From positions 434,001 to 498,000 of the forward strand of contig NW_024104446.1 in assembly GCF_003945595.2 (NCBI RefSeq): a DNA stretch of 64,000 bases. The letters run 5' to 3'. The notes beneath the pieces were generated by a model, which was given only the letters and a program-made list of their open reading frames with translations, ran no database searches and was not told the origin of the DNA. Source of the DNA: Pipra filicauda (taxonomy: Eukaryota; Chordata; Aves; Passeriformes; Pipridae). Of the stretch, positions 1 through 12,999 are shown piece by piece. Position 1 is the stretch's first letter. Each line of letters starts with the position of its first letter. A program made the position numbers and the translations under genes.

Positions 1-1083
1 ATACAACAAATATAGAGTAACTATTGTTTTGTATGATTGGCCTAAACAAAACAGGAATACATAGTAAATTCAGAAAAAGTACACTGGTTTGCACATCTGA
101 AAGACAACTTGAAAGGAATTTAGACATCTGAAGGAATTTATTCAGCTGAAAGAAGATTATTATTGCAGCAAGGATGATAATTAAAACAAATTTAATTTAA
201 ATAAAATTTACTTTCCTTGCCTACATGACCTTAACTGCTCTACTACACGGTTTCTTTAGTACCATAGTCCACTATTCCAAACAACAGGCATGCACTGACT
301 TAAGCAGTACCGTCTATATTAGCAAGATTCTGTGTTACTGACATGGTCTAAAAGCAGTATTCATCAAGAATTCCAAAACTGGTTCAGATTCAGATCAAAG
401 AAACCCCTCACAACAACAAAAGTCTTAATATCACCTTTATTCAGTTCACGGTTTGTGGACTAGAACTTGGCATTTGTGCCATTATCTCAGATAACTTTTG
501 ACTAAAGTGTCCATTGCATCAATATTAGATGATTGAAACTGATTTGCTTATCAATGCAAAAAAATTCCTCTGGTAAAGAAAATAATTCCAAAGCTTAAAA
601 GCTTAATACCAGCAGCAAGTCACAGGGAAGGAAACAACTTTCCTTAAACTTTCAGTTGACCTTAAATGCTTTCAACACTGTTGCAATATATAACACGGTC
701 TTCTTTCAACATGTGACTATTTCCAAACCAAGGTCTTGCCAGAATCAAAGATGTTACAAATCAAAACAAGTTCAAGTAGAGTTATGGACAAAAGAACATT
801 CAATGCTGTTTCAGGAAAAAAAGTCTACATTAACTAAACCACAGCTGAACCTCAGTTTCTGACAGAGTTTCTGATTATTGGTACTCTTTTGTTAGATCTT
901 ATCTAGCATAAGCATCTGTTCAGCAATGCTTGAAAACACAGAAGAGATTAAGAGCTGGGGGGAGGGGAAGGTTCAAGAGCAGAAAGGCTAATATTTCAGT
1001 ATATTAAGCTGTAAAACATATCAAATCTCATTACATACTTCTGGATACATTTCTAAACATTCACCCCAAAGCCAAAACAAGCT

Positions 1084-1085
<2 letters not shown>
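1..1085. other. Intronic DNA, nothing recognised
   Basis: AT-rich unique sequence without a repeat family, long ORF or RNA gene that I can identify. Confidence 0.6.
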
Positions 1086-1120
<35 letters not shown>

Positions 1121-1140
1121 CTTTTTTCTTTTTTTTTTTT
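1086..1140. repeat. Poly-T tract (poly-A on the minus strand)
   Basis: About 55 bases of almost pure T, broken only by two C residues. On the minus strand it is a long poly-A directly after a short ORF with a stop codon (see 1141-1253). That could mark a retroposed transcript end or may be simple slippage expansion. Confidence 0.9.
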
Positions 1141-1253
1141 TGGGCCTTTGATTAGTCCTCAGAAGGTGCTCCTTATTCACTCATCTGAGCTTCAATCATT
1201 TCTGACCTCAGCTCTCTGAGGACAGCATTGTGCACAAGGCTGTTAGTAGGTCA
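1141..1253 (-). pseudogene. Possible retroposed mRNA 3' end or cryptic exon
   Basis: On the minus strand a short frame reads LVHNAVLRELRSEMIEAQMSE and then TAA. About 40 bases of GC-richer sequence follow, and then the long poly-A tract. AG dinucleotides that could act as splice acceptors precede the frame, and an in-frame TGA lies a few codons upstream. The composition looks more coding-like than its surroundings. I do not recognise the peptide. A frame this short can easily arise by chance, and avian processed pseudogenes are rare. Confidence 0.2.
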
Positions 1254-2809
1254 TTAAACTGCAACATATTATCATTAAAGCAAAATTCAAACTAATTCTA
1301 GCATGGTTTGCTTTTCAGTAAGGAAGTTATTTATCATCAGCCTAAAAAGAGCCAAAGGACTTGTTGGATCATCCCAAAAATAAACTTTTATTCAAAACTA
1401 CAAAAAGCCAAAACACACCTCTATGGTTGTATGCTCTTTATCAAAAAGAAAAAATAGCCACAGAAATTCCAAAGAGACAAAAATTACTCCAAGACATATT
1501 TTAAGCACCTCAAATTATACAATTAGGAAATGTAACCCCTAAATAACTAGTTTAATAAAATAGCTGCTTTTTAAAAATCAAGTCTGAAAGTCATCTGAAT
1601 ATACAAGACTGAGGTGTCTTCCTCAGCCTGGAGTTTGGGAATTGCCAGCCCAATGTCAGCTTTTGCATTTAGTTAGAAAATAAGCTAAATCTTTGCTTGC
1701 AAAATCACTAGGAATACAATTTTTTAATCCCTTTACATTTTAAAATGCTTTTTCTTGAATAAGCCTGAGGATCCAAGTGTTCCAATTCATAGAAGTTCTT
1801 AGGCTGCAAATCCATTTACTAACGATAGGATTATACAGCACATGTGTATCATTTTACATACGATACTTTTAGGGAATTTAAACTGACAGGGCTGCTTTAA
1901 AAAGCTTTCAGTTGATAAGTGAGCTTTAAGGAAGTATTTACTCACATTTTTTGAATTTCAATACATACCCTGTGCTATCATAAAAACTTGAAGGGATCTA
2001 AAAAATTTACTAAGCTTAAAAATGGACTTAGACCTTGTCTCAGTTGCTTTGGTATAAATCTGCAAGAGTTACCTGTTATTACAAAGAAGGTGCAAATACT
2101 GTACTGTTGTTTCAATCATATACTAATGATTAAAAAAAAAAATCATCATGGCAGAATGTTTTATTATGTGGCTTCACATAATAAAATCTCACTTTAGAAT
2201 CATATTCAGGCTAAGATCGCTGTGTGGAAGAGGACCAAGTCTGGCAGGTGCTTGGAAAAGTGAGCTTTTCCTGTCCAGACCATCTACAGAACACGAGCCT
2301 CGATATATACTCTGTGTAATTTACCATGCATATGCATAGCCACCCTTCCTTCCCTTCATCCCAAAGAAAGCCCAGAGCATGTTACCTCTGGCATGGGTTT
2401 GCAGGGACACAGGATCAGGTCTTACAGGCAAGACAGGGCAAAAGCCCAGCTTCAGAAACCTGTTGGAAGGCTTTCAACACCTGTAGTTCTTAACATTCTT
2501 CTCATTAGTGTTTTTACCACTCAATAGAGAAGAGTGGTATAAACACAAAACTAACTTTGCACATGCCAAAAGAGTGAAGAGGGATCCTTTATGTAACAAC
2601 AGAGAAAAATGAAGAAAGTTAGGCTGAATGGCTTGTCTCTTAAGTGGTTGGCTAAATTGCAAATAAAGATAATTATAACAGAAAGCATCAATCTCAGAAG
2701 TGAATTTAAATTACTAACAGACAATATATGCCTGGGGAGGGAAGAAAACATGTCCTTAGTAAGCTTTCCAAGTAATTTGTAAGGATTAGTAGTTTCCCAT
2801 ATTTTTCCC
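1254..2809. other. Intronic DNA, nothing recognised
   Basis: AT-rich sequence with short ORFs of 60-70 codons on both strands at chance frequency. An A-run at 2130-2140 is flanked by a short ATGATT/AATCAT inverted pair. Confidence 0.6.
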
Positions 2810-2873
2810 TTTTTTTTCAGTTGAGAGTCTCAACTGATGATACCTCTATCATCAGACAAGTTGAAAAAAAAAA
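2810..2873. repeat. Nested inverted repeats flanked by T-run and A-run
   Basis: Arms 2817-2826 and 2828-2837 are a perfect 10-bp inverted pair around one base. Arms 2834-2842 and 2847-2855 are a perfect 9-bp pair with a 4-base loop. The two stems share 2834-2837, so they exclude each other in a folded strand. A T8 run before and an A10 run after could add a closing stem. Confidence 0.7.
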
Positions 2874-4689
2874 GCAAGGAAATCACAAAACAGTACAGGC
2901 AGAATAAATGTTAAAAAAACTAAACAACCAAACCACCCTCTAGAAGACTTCTTTTCAAAGAGTGACAATGTCAAAGACAGATTAAATAAAAAGTCCAATT
3001 AATGGAAGATGAATGGTATAATTTGGGTCAACATTGAAAGTCTCTTGCATAGAGGCCAAAAAGTTCCAGTCTCCAAGATCTACAGGGATCAACATGGAAA
3101 GAAGTGTCAAATACAACATCTAGTACCTGTTGACTCATCCAGCCATACATCTGCATAATCTTTGCTTTTCTCATTTCAAAACCAGAGCCCTCCTAAAAAA
3201 TTGTAAGACTAAAATAATTATAAAATGAACTTAATTATATAATAAGGTATTGAAATTTCCAAGTATTATCTATTTGGGGTTGTTTTTACATGAAGATTAT
3301 GTCACAGGTCACTTCCAGGCTTTGCAAGTACTGTTGATTCCAGCTTAATATGGGAATATTTAACAAGGACAGTCTCTACTATTCTCTACACAACAGAGGT
3401 GCTGCAAACAGAGATTTCTGTGTGGGAATTCTGTCGCAAACAGAAAAAAAAAATCCATCTTATAATCAGACAAATGGGCCCCAAAAGGATCCAGAGAGGG
3501 AAGTAATTCTGCTTAATTAAAGCAGAGAGGTACAGTCAGCCTAGCCCTTTCATCTCAAGAAAAATATGGACATTTCTGCTAATATTTCAATAAACTGATC
3601 ATGAAGTGTTACTTAATCAAATCAGAGAGTTGATGAAAATAAATCCAGCTGTTTTCAGACAGCCCTCTATTCAAAAATTGTCGAGGCTCAAAATTTTATG
3701 TTCCCAGAGGATGCCCAGCTGCTGTACTTATTTCACACTTATCAGGAATAGCTTATTCCCTGTCCTATGCATCCAGTAAAAGTAGTCAACTTTCACAAAG
3801 AGACAAACACCACAATATCTTGGTCTTCTTTATATTGCTTGGGTATTCCCCCCCCTTTTAAAAGCGAGATAAACATATCAGGATCACAGACATCTTAGGA
3901 CTCAGAACGACATTGCTGGTGAACCAAACACACACAAGTCATCATCATCCAGAAAGCTTCCTATTACTCACTGCCCTAAACAACACACAATTTACTCAAT
4001 CTCACAAAAGAAAAAGAAAAAAAGCCATGAAATTCCATTAATCCACTGATCTTAGCATTACAGTTAATAAGCATGTAAAATATCTCAACAGCAAATTTTA
4101 AAAACCCTCCAACACTGATTTATTTCCTTCTTAGAAGTGTAGATGGAGAGATTCTTCTGTAGTAAATTGCATATTTCTGCTTTTGCCGAGAAATAAAGAT
4201 TGAAACCAACAGAAATGCACAAAAGAAGTGATAAGCTAGTTTATATTTCAGATGTACAGTGTCAAACTTCCATTTTCTTTGGATTACAGGGCATACTGCT
4301 TAGTTGGAGTTTTTTAAATGATTTGTAAGTAAAAACAAAACAACCTCTCTTTAAAAACTTTGTTATAATTTACCATAAGAAAATTAGATATGGGTGGATT
4401 ATGCAGGTTTGGTTTTGTTTTATTCATATATTTTCAAGAGAGTGATGTTCATGAAAATCAGGCACATGTGAACAGTACTGTTGGATACATACACAATATA
4501 ATACCTTCTCCTGTATAAACAGTATTGGTGCTCAGGGAGGTAAAAGTCATATAATTCATTATAAATCTCTTCCCCACCACACAGTTCCAGTAAAGATACT
4601 TATTTTGACACTGTATCAACCAGAGATACTAAATTAGATGTACCAGGTGCATTAAGTATTTAACAATAAGGCCATTACTGAAGCATATA
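2874..4689. other. Intronic DNA, nothing recognised
   Basis: AT-rich sequence with minor homopolymer runs (a C8 run near 3850). No recognised repeat family or exon. Confidence 0.6.
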
Positions 4690-5010
4690 AAAGCACCAAG
4701 GCTTTTTATATTGGGCAAATTGCATAATTACTTTAAATAGCAAGAGCAGCTAATTAGCACATTTTAACCCTGGATGTATGATCCTTAAGTCTTAGACACT
4801 TCCATTTAAATTTTTCATCAGTGACTACTACATTTCTACTACAGGGAACAAAGAACAGAGAAGACGGAAGACTATTATGTCCACGCGTTATGTACTAGTA
4901 TCAATTTGAGGATCCATATGGACATAATAGAAAAGCCAAAGCAGCTGTACATACTCATTAGCAATCCAGCTGTAATCTGAAGTGATTAGCCATTGATTAA
5001 ATTGTTACCT
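4690..5010. promoter_or_regulatory. Candidate conserved non-coding element
   Basis: Several homeodomain-type cores (TAATTA, CTAATTAG, TGATTAG, GATTAA) cluster in a repeat-free stretch that also holds a perfect 12-bp inverted repeat (4872-4883 and 4919-4930). The call rests on motif density only, with no alignment available. Confidence 0.2.
4872..4930. repeat. 12-bp perfect inverted repeat, 35-base spacer
   Basis: CTATTATGTCCA at 4872-4883 is the exact reverse complement of 4919-4930. The spacer contains ACGCGT and ACTAGT hexamers. Confidence 0.8.
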
Positions 5011-5698
5011 TTAATAACTAGACAAGCACAGAAATAATTTATCTTTGCAAACTACTTTGCAGAATACATTCCATGGGATCATAAAGTTTTTATGAGATAT
5101 TATTTCTTTGTTATTGCCAGTTAGAATGTGCTCTCTCAGTGACAGCCAGTAATCATAGAAACTACAAAATACTTAATGGTTTCGTTTACACAATTAATAA
5201 TTAAGATAATTGATAGAAAGTAAATAGGGAAGCAATATAGAACATGTGCATTTCTAGTACTATTCGGCAGAATTAATTTTCTAAATAGTTGAACTTTAAG
5301 AAGCAATGAAGATGAATCTAGTGCTATTTACCTTAGAGCCAACATGAAACTTGCTTTATGAGGAAATACAAGTCAAAATTAAAATACTGCCCAAACTCCC
5401 AGTGAGTCTAAAATAACCAAGAACTCTACATAATCCTAAGATTACTTAATATCTAATTATGACTCAAAATAAAAATTGAGATAATGTGATTATAATCTGT
5501 AACTTGGTCAGTACTACCTCTTGTTCTAATTTTAAGGAATGTATACATGACAAGCCAATCAGCCACGAAACCAAAACATCTGAGCTGTAATGTATAAACC
5601 CTAATAATTCTAGAGCAACCAGTTCATGTGCAAATTTTTAGAAAATAATAATGTTCTCAGCTAAAGAAATTTGTTAGATCGTGCGTTTGCATGAGTGC

Positions 5699-5721
5699 AT
5701 ATATATATATATATATATATA
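5699..5721. repeat. (AT)n microsatellite
   Basis: About eleven AT dinucleotides directly after GTGC. Confidence 0.9.
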
Positions 5722-7910
5722 GGACTACAAACTTGTCAAATAAATGACAAAAACATCAGGAATCATGAGGCAATAGAAATTAAAGATAACACAAAATAAA
5801 GAAAATGTTTGATGGTTTTCACTCAGGATGATGATGTAAAGTATCACTTAGCGAAAGCAAGATAGCTCATGGAATGAAGTGTGTAGAATTGGATATCACA
5901 TTTTTAGTAGTAACAAAATTCAAAGAACATTGTTCTACCAGAACAGAGAAAAGAATCTCTACACAAGAGCCCTGGGAAACAAAAGAACCAATACATTAAC
6001 TTGTAAGTTAAGCAATAGGCACTTTATTAAATATATTAAATTATAGCATTTGTCATATTCCAGCAAATATTATACTGAAATTTAATGCAAAAAAAGGAAA
6101 GAATTACTCAGAATTAATAGAACCTATTAGTTTAGCTTCTCATTATTCCATATTCATAATTTAATCTAAAAATATGGATGTGAGGGGAAAGCAGAATAAA
6201 ATGCATCATAAATTTCTTAACATCACACACTATCTTTAATAAAGCAACTATAAAGAAAATTACCATTATAAGAAGGCTCAATAATAACCTGTGCAATTAG
6301 TAATATCTGGAGACCAAGTTAATATGAGAACCATAATGGAAGTCAGATAGAAAAAAAAGTCAGATAGAAACGGGACCAAGAGGTTGTCTAACAGAAAAAA
6401 AATCTAACCCAATATGGGAAATACAACTGGACGGTAGATATAGTCAAAAATTGCCCTTAAAAATATACTTAATGATAACACAAATGTGCTAGTGCAATTT
6501 ATATATGGCATGAAGTTGTTCATGCTATTAGAGATTAACATATCCCACACAAAGAACCAGGTGACGTGAATGCTGAACTAACAAAACAGAGAATAAATTT
6601 AGTAATTTAGTCTGTAAAGTCATGCACTTAGAAGTCAGGGGAATAATTTTAACTAGTCCACTGGAGAAGGATAATAATAATTAAAACAGCACCAGAATGA
6701 CTGTAGAATGACTACATGCCACCAATGGAACACTTGCAGAAAGAGAGAGAAATGATCCTACAGTGTGGGATTTCCAGAGATCAGGCAGTGATCCAGATGT
6801 GGGATTTCCAGAAGCAGGGAGGCAGAAACAGTATCACAGCACAGGAGACAAGGCAAAGCCATATCCAGGAAACAGAATAGGAAAGATTAAACTGGAACAT
6901 GAACATGGAACACTACTTGAATGACCAGAAGGAATAAGAGCCTAGTAAGAAGACACTTGCTTATCCTTGCATAATGAAGTCAAAGGCAAAAATATTACAC
7001 TTTCTGTATGTAAAAAAAGGACAAAAGGAAAAGGAAATGGAGGGAAAACAGCTTCTCTCACTAAGTGACTATGCACACAAAAATAGACATGGATCAGAGA
7101 GATTGCATGAACAAATTTAGAGTAACTGTCTAAATTCAGACAGTCAGAAATATAAGATTCAAGAAGCTCTGAACATGTTTATGGCATATTTAATTACAAA
7201 ATACTGCCATTTCACTCCACAGAGTTTGGGAGTATGGCATAAAGAGTTTGATAAATATTCTTTTATTTATATCTTGTATACAAAGGTATGCTTTTAAGAA
7301 ATACCTGCTCAAGTTTCAGACAGAGGTGACTGCAAGGGTTTGGGGTGGAGTTTTGTCCATTTCTTTTTTTTTAAACACATAATACTCCCTCCCCATAAGA
7401 ATGTCCCCCAGTATAATAATGGGGAACCGTGCGTTTGCCACATATAGGTAGCCAAGAACTTAATTTAACTCAATAATTAAAAAACCCAAGGCATTATACT
7501 ATGTTTTCACACAGTTTTTAGGTCCCTGCAAACAATTTATGTCTTTGTCCCAAAAATATCATGCATGGACTACGAGTCCTTCAAGGGTTGGGGAACAGAG
7601 AAGAAAAAAATAAGAAAGATAAACCCCTTGCAGAGATGTCACCAGCCAACAATTTTAATCACTCTGGCTGGTAACATCAGACAAAAAACTGGAGGGAAAT
7701 GAAGATGAGAACAGTTTGTAAACTGAAGTAGGACAGAAGTATTCAAGCCTAAATTGCAACTCAAAATGCTTAGCCTTGCTGTCCAATCCTGCAGACAGCT
7801 ATTCTTCACAGCTATCTTATTTTTTCCCACATTGCAGCTGTGAACTCTTCAGCAGCTGTGCTTCCAGGCATCCATAAAAGGGTGCAATTGGTTGGATGAA
7901 GTCAGATGTC
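5722..7910. other. Intronic DNA with minor local duplications
   Basis: Mostly featureless AT-rich DNA. Two short direct duplications are visible: AGTCAGATAGAAA twice near 6340-6370, and GTGGGATTTCCAGA twice near 6764-6812. No exon or repeat family recognised. Confidence 0.55.
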
Positions 7911-7926
7911 ATGTCTGCGCAGACAT
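7911..7926. repeat. 16-bp perfect palindrome
   Basis: ATGTCTGCGCAGACAT is self-complementary over all 16 bases and has a CpG at its centre, in CpG-poor intronic DNA. Confidence 0.85.
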
Positions 7927-8360
7927 ATGAATCTCCCTACCTAACTCCTCAGAGATCTTGATAGGCAACCTGGGAACACAGCTCACAGAAATGCTGGGGC
8001 AGGGATTGGGTATGACAACACAAGCACATAAGGAGATGATGAAACTCTTCCTCCTCCTCATTCCCACTGTCATTCAGCAGCAATGATTAGGGGTACTAAA
8101 CCCAGATAAGAGAGAAGGTTTCCAGTACTCGTGTAGCTGCTTCAAGTCAAAGGACCAACAGCATGGAATCTGTATGTCCTTGTACACTCTAGAAAATTCT
8201 ATTTTCAAGTATATTTTTATATGCATACACAGATATACAAGTAGATACATACACTCACACATATATACAGATCTATCTGGTTCAGAAATATTTTGCTTTT
8301 ATATGCAAGGCTTCACCTTTCAACTCATACAAATCCCTGCTGCTTTACAGGCATGCCTTT

Positions 8361-8431
8361 TTAATTAATCCCAACTTGCCTGCCTTCTTAATTAATCCCA
8401 GTTTGCCAGAATGGTGAGCAGGCAGGCAAGT
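8361..8431. repeat. 27-bp tandem duplication plus inverted repeat
   Basis: TTAATTAATCCC occurs at 8361 and again at 8388 (period 27), each followed by a related TTGCC segment. ACTTGCCTGCC at 8374-8384 is the exact reverse complement of 8421-8431. Confidence 0.75.
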
Positions 8432-11400
8432 CAGTAGAAAAAAAAAAATCAAAGCACTTGAAAAGGAAAAAAAAGAAAAAGAAATACAAAAATGTACAAT
8501 ACTTCAGGAACATCATCAAGAAGTTTCATGTTAAAAAATTCAAAAGTTGAGGCAAAAGAACATAGCAATTTTAAAAGCTCACATTTAAATAACCGAAAAT
8601 TACAAAAATCTACAACTGACAACTATAAATTAACATAGCACAAGACCCAATAATTTTCATTTATCCAACAACAAATAGACAATAATTGCTATTTGCAGTT
8701 CCGAATACAATGCCAAATAATGTCCTAGGAAGGCTGAACCATAATAGAAATAATAAAAGAAATTTCAACATTTACGTTCATTCAAAGTTCACAGTCCAGT
8801 ATCTAATTTTCACTCTCTATGTTGGTTTTTTGGTTTGTTTTTTTTTTCTTTTTTTGGTAAATTAGAACTCCCTGCTCCCTCCCCCATAAGACTCAGAGTT
8901 ACTTCTTTGCCCCATTATTCAAGATTATAACTTCATAGCAGTTTCAGACAACTACAGTGTTCATCTAGAGAAGAAAAGAAATTTTGAAAACAAATTTTGA
9001 CAAAAAATTAACAGAACTTTGTTAAAAACTGGAGCATTATGAATTGGAAACATACTTTAGAAACCCTACATATTTTCTCCTATTAATAATTTAAGTAATT
9101 AGTTTTATCTTAAACCCACAGTAATAGTTCAGTCATTGCTTAAACATATCATTTTGCTCAGATGACTGTGCACTGGTGGTGAAAGCCCGTTGTCAGTGCA
9201 CTGGTGTTTCATACTTGTAAACTTGTATCCAGAGTGAGCACATTCCAGTATCACAGAACTTCATTCATTCATTCAATAAATAAATAAATAAACACCCCCA
9301 CCAACACACACAAGACCTGTAGGTCCAGGATTAGTAATCTAAAGATCATTGTCAGTCTCCTAAATTGTGAGGAACTGAAATTAAAACAGAATGCATGTGA
9401 GGCTGCATAGTTTCTTTTCCTCCCATTTAGGAGAGAAGTGAGGTCAGCAGGAGTCCCCATATGAGATTCACAAGTGGCTGATAGAAATATAAGTCATAAA
9501 CAAAGTAAAGCATTTTACTTCTGCACTTACACACACTGGAGACATCTCAAAACACAAAGCTGCAGTAGCTGGACCAAGAAATGCTCTCGAAGATCAGTAA
9601 AGTTTTAGCTATGCTATGAAGGGTGCTACCAAGTCTTCTATAACTTATACTTTTTTTCCTTACATATAAATTGTCATTTACCGTTATTATTTAAGTCAGA
9701 GGAAAAATAAAAAAAAACTTTCTTTCTGCATTTCCTAAGAACTGAATTGCTTCTATGGTTTAGCAACAAAACTTTGCCTCCTTTTATCTTTTAATTTCTG
9801 GTGTTATTGATGTTTCTTCCCCTTCTTCAGTCCACCTCCCCTCTCCCATTAGATTATGCAATTAAATCTATTTATGATATAATAAGCTGTTTTATCAACA
9901 AATCTGCAACACAGCAATACAAAACAAATTCATAACTTCTCTGTTGATTTATACAGCAGTAAAAGATATAGGAAAAGAGAGCATATAATTTATTGTAAAG
10001 GCAGTAAGAAAACCTCTAAGATATTTTTCATAGAAATGAAGTTCTCAAACTCACTGTCACATGGCAGTTTTTAAATAGGGACAATCACTAAATACTCACT
10101 TCAGAGCTTTAAAAAACCCCAACAATTTGATTACTATTTTGAAAGGGAATTTTTTTGATCAGTTGTTTTAAAAACTTCTTTCCCCTCAAAATTCCATGAC
10201 GATCTTATATTTATTGATTGTTGGGCACTTACTTGCTTTAAAATTGCTTTTCCCTAAGATTTGATATCTCAGGAAGAAACAAAAACAGACTGTAGCATCA
10301 AATACTGAGATTTAATTCATCCAGATCACCCCACTCTCTCTGGCTCCACTTAGAACAATTTGATTATAATACAATCCAACTATTAACAGTTCACAGTAGT
10401 TTGATATTCCTTTGTGCATCCAGTCAAACAAACAGGAAAAGCTATATGAAAAGCTACTTGAAAACAGGCAAGCTTCTCAGGTTTTGTGAGAAATTCAGCA
10501 TTTATCCCCAGGAGCATTAGACAAGCAAATAAAGCTCTATGTGTAAATCACCTGAAGGTTACACAGACTAAAAGCTATTCTTCTAAGAATAATAACTGAG
10601 ACCAGGGATTTAATGCAGGTTCACAACTGAGTGTTATCCACTGCAAGCTGGTCTGTACGATGTCTAAAGTATAATACAGCTGTATATGGGAAAAATACAA
10701 AACTACCATATGTAAAGCCCTGCCTGAGGCTTTTTGTTCATAATAAAATAAACTCCAGCTGCTTCTGAGGGCATAGATGGGAAAAGTCTATCACTCTGAA
10801 AGGCTGACTGAAGCACTAGAAAGTCACAGGACTCTTGCAAGACCTTCCCTCAGTCTTTGAACCGGATAGAGAAACACCCCCTCAATGGAATTCTTCCAAC
10901 AGAATGAGACCACTTACCATGGAGACTCCTGCTAAAAATGGCAGTTCCAGAGTACAGATAGCAGAACCCAGAGTATAAATTTATACATAAAAAAAGAAAG
11001 ATGATCAAATCTGTTGGTATTCATAAACATCACTTTTCTACCTCTTTGTTTTTGTTGTTTTTCCCCGCAATGCAGAAAAACTTGAAATCCTTGGAAGACA
11101 TTTAGTGACCACACATTTCAACCAGAAATGGCCCTCTATGTATAATTAAAAACTTCCTGGTTTGATGCTTTAACTGCTGGTACTTGTTGGTCAGATGCAT
11201 TTGCCAAATTATCAAATACAAAAGGTCTTTCTACTCATACAATCCTGCCAATTCAGTCCAGATGACACAAACAGCAGAATTCTGCTTCAGATATGGTCCT
11301 GGTATCTCTAAATCAAATGACAAATGCACTTTGATAACATTTTTGAACACCTACAAAAGACTGTTGCTCAATTCCTAGAACATCGAGTTATATCTAGTAC

Positions 11401-12394
11401 CAATAACAGAAAATACAAGTTGAGAAATAAGTGTCTCCCATGAGAGCAATAACTTCAGACATTCCTGACAAATACAGATACAACCACTGAGTAATGCAGA
11501 CGCTGGGTTTTTACTGAAAACAAAGACAATTGATAAAATGTTGCATTAGTTCAATGAAGCAACAGAAACAGGCTTAAACAGATACAGAATCAAATATTCA
11601 CATTTTATATTAATTGTACAAAAAAAACCCCACACTTACTCAATTTCTTTTCTCTTACCCTTCAGCATATGACTGTACATCAAAAACTAACATTCATCCT
11701 GAACATTTTTCCTTCTGTGATCTTTAGCACAAATTCAAAACCCAACTACTCCAAAATAAGTCACACACTCTAGTCCATTTATTGTTTTATTTTTCAAGTT
11801 CCCATTTTGTTCCATAGTAAAATTCTAATTTCTGTTCTGCATCCAAAGACCCACAGATTTTATAATAACAACTCTTCTTTTTCTCAAGAAGCCTCTGACA
11901 AGGATAAGTTAAAAATATTTTAAGAGAGGATAGGGAATTCTACTTGAACAAAAGCATTTCCCTTTCTTCCCATGCATAAAACATGCTTAAAGAGAACATT
12001 GCCTTGGACATCTTTAATTCAAGGAAAATATTTCAAACCACAACCCTAACTAAAAGCAGAAAGTTAATAATTATTTTCCCTTCCAAGCGCCACACTAATG
12101 TAATTAAATTCATAGCTTGAAGGACTATTTGTATAATGAAGACATTCTTAGCATGAGACAACACCTCAACAGCTTGATTCTAAAAGTACTGGGAAGATAA
12201 ATACTGTCCCCAACAGTTCATTAGGTGAAAGAGATTAATTACAACATCTTAAGACTGTAGCAACTGAGAGTCTGCAATAGGCCTGCAGTCTACTTGCAAG
12301 TGCAAAATTACAAACAGCCTTATTATTCCTTGTTATACCATAAATACTAATTTAGCAGAAAACATATAAATTTAATTTTATTTTATTTCTTTAT
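8432..12394. other. Intronic DNA, simple repeats only
   Basis: AT-rich DNA with T-rich runs (8824-8857), adjoining ATTC and AAAT tetranucleotide runs (about 9261-9292), and GTGCACTGGTG repeated at 9168 and 9196. ORFs are short and unrecognised. Confidence 0.6.
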
Positions 12395-12454
12395 AAATTA
12401 ATGTTAAATGTTTTATTAATAATTAAGTTATTAATAAAATATTTACATTAATTT
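12395..12454. repeat. Long AT-rich inverted repeat (about 28-base arms)
   Basis: The arms 12395-12422 and 12428-12454 are reverse complements with only a few differences and a 5-base loop (TTAAG). The inner 12 bp are perfect. In RNA this is a long hairpin; in DNA it could extrude as a cruciform. Confidence 0.8.
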
Positions 12455-12999
12455 TTTATCCTACAGCTATCGCTACATCTACAATGGTGTATGCCTTCAT
12501 AAAAGTTAACCCATCTCCAAAACCAAGAGGTGTTTTCCATCCTTAGTCAATTACAAGCCCCGAATCTTATTTTGTGGATGTCCTCAAATTTCATCTATTT
12601 CTACAACACTCCTTACCTTGCACAGAGTGACCTCCTTAGAGAGTTTCTTTCAAACCCTGCCTCAGGCAAATACTTCTGCAAGTACGTGGAACCTCTGAAC
12701 TGAGTTCATTATCCACACAGCTCCTGAAAATTACTTTCTAAAGAAGTCTACTTCCCCCTCCCAAAAACTCAACATGATTAATTAGATGAGCAAATACATA
12801 TAGTATTTCTGATCTGCAGACATCATGCATACACACACAGGCAATGCAATTTTCTCTTTGCTGCTCGAGTGAATAATTTAAGAGTCAAAAAGACACGTAC
12901 ACAAACCCCTGAAGAACTGCACAAGGAAATCCGGACTAAACACAATTCAACATTGGGGAGAAAAAAAAACAAAACTAAAAATCCTTCTGATAGTCTTAA
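12455..12999. other. Intronic DNA, nothing recognised
   Basis: Non-repetitive sequence with an A-rich run at 12961-12980, just upstream of a CR1 fragment. No exon recognised. Confidence 0.55.
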
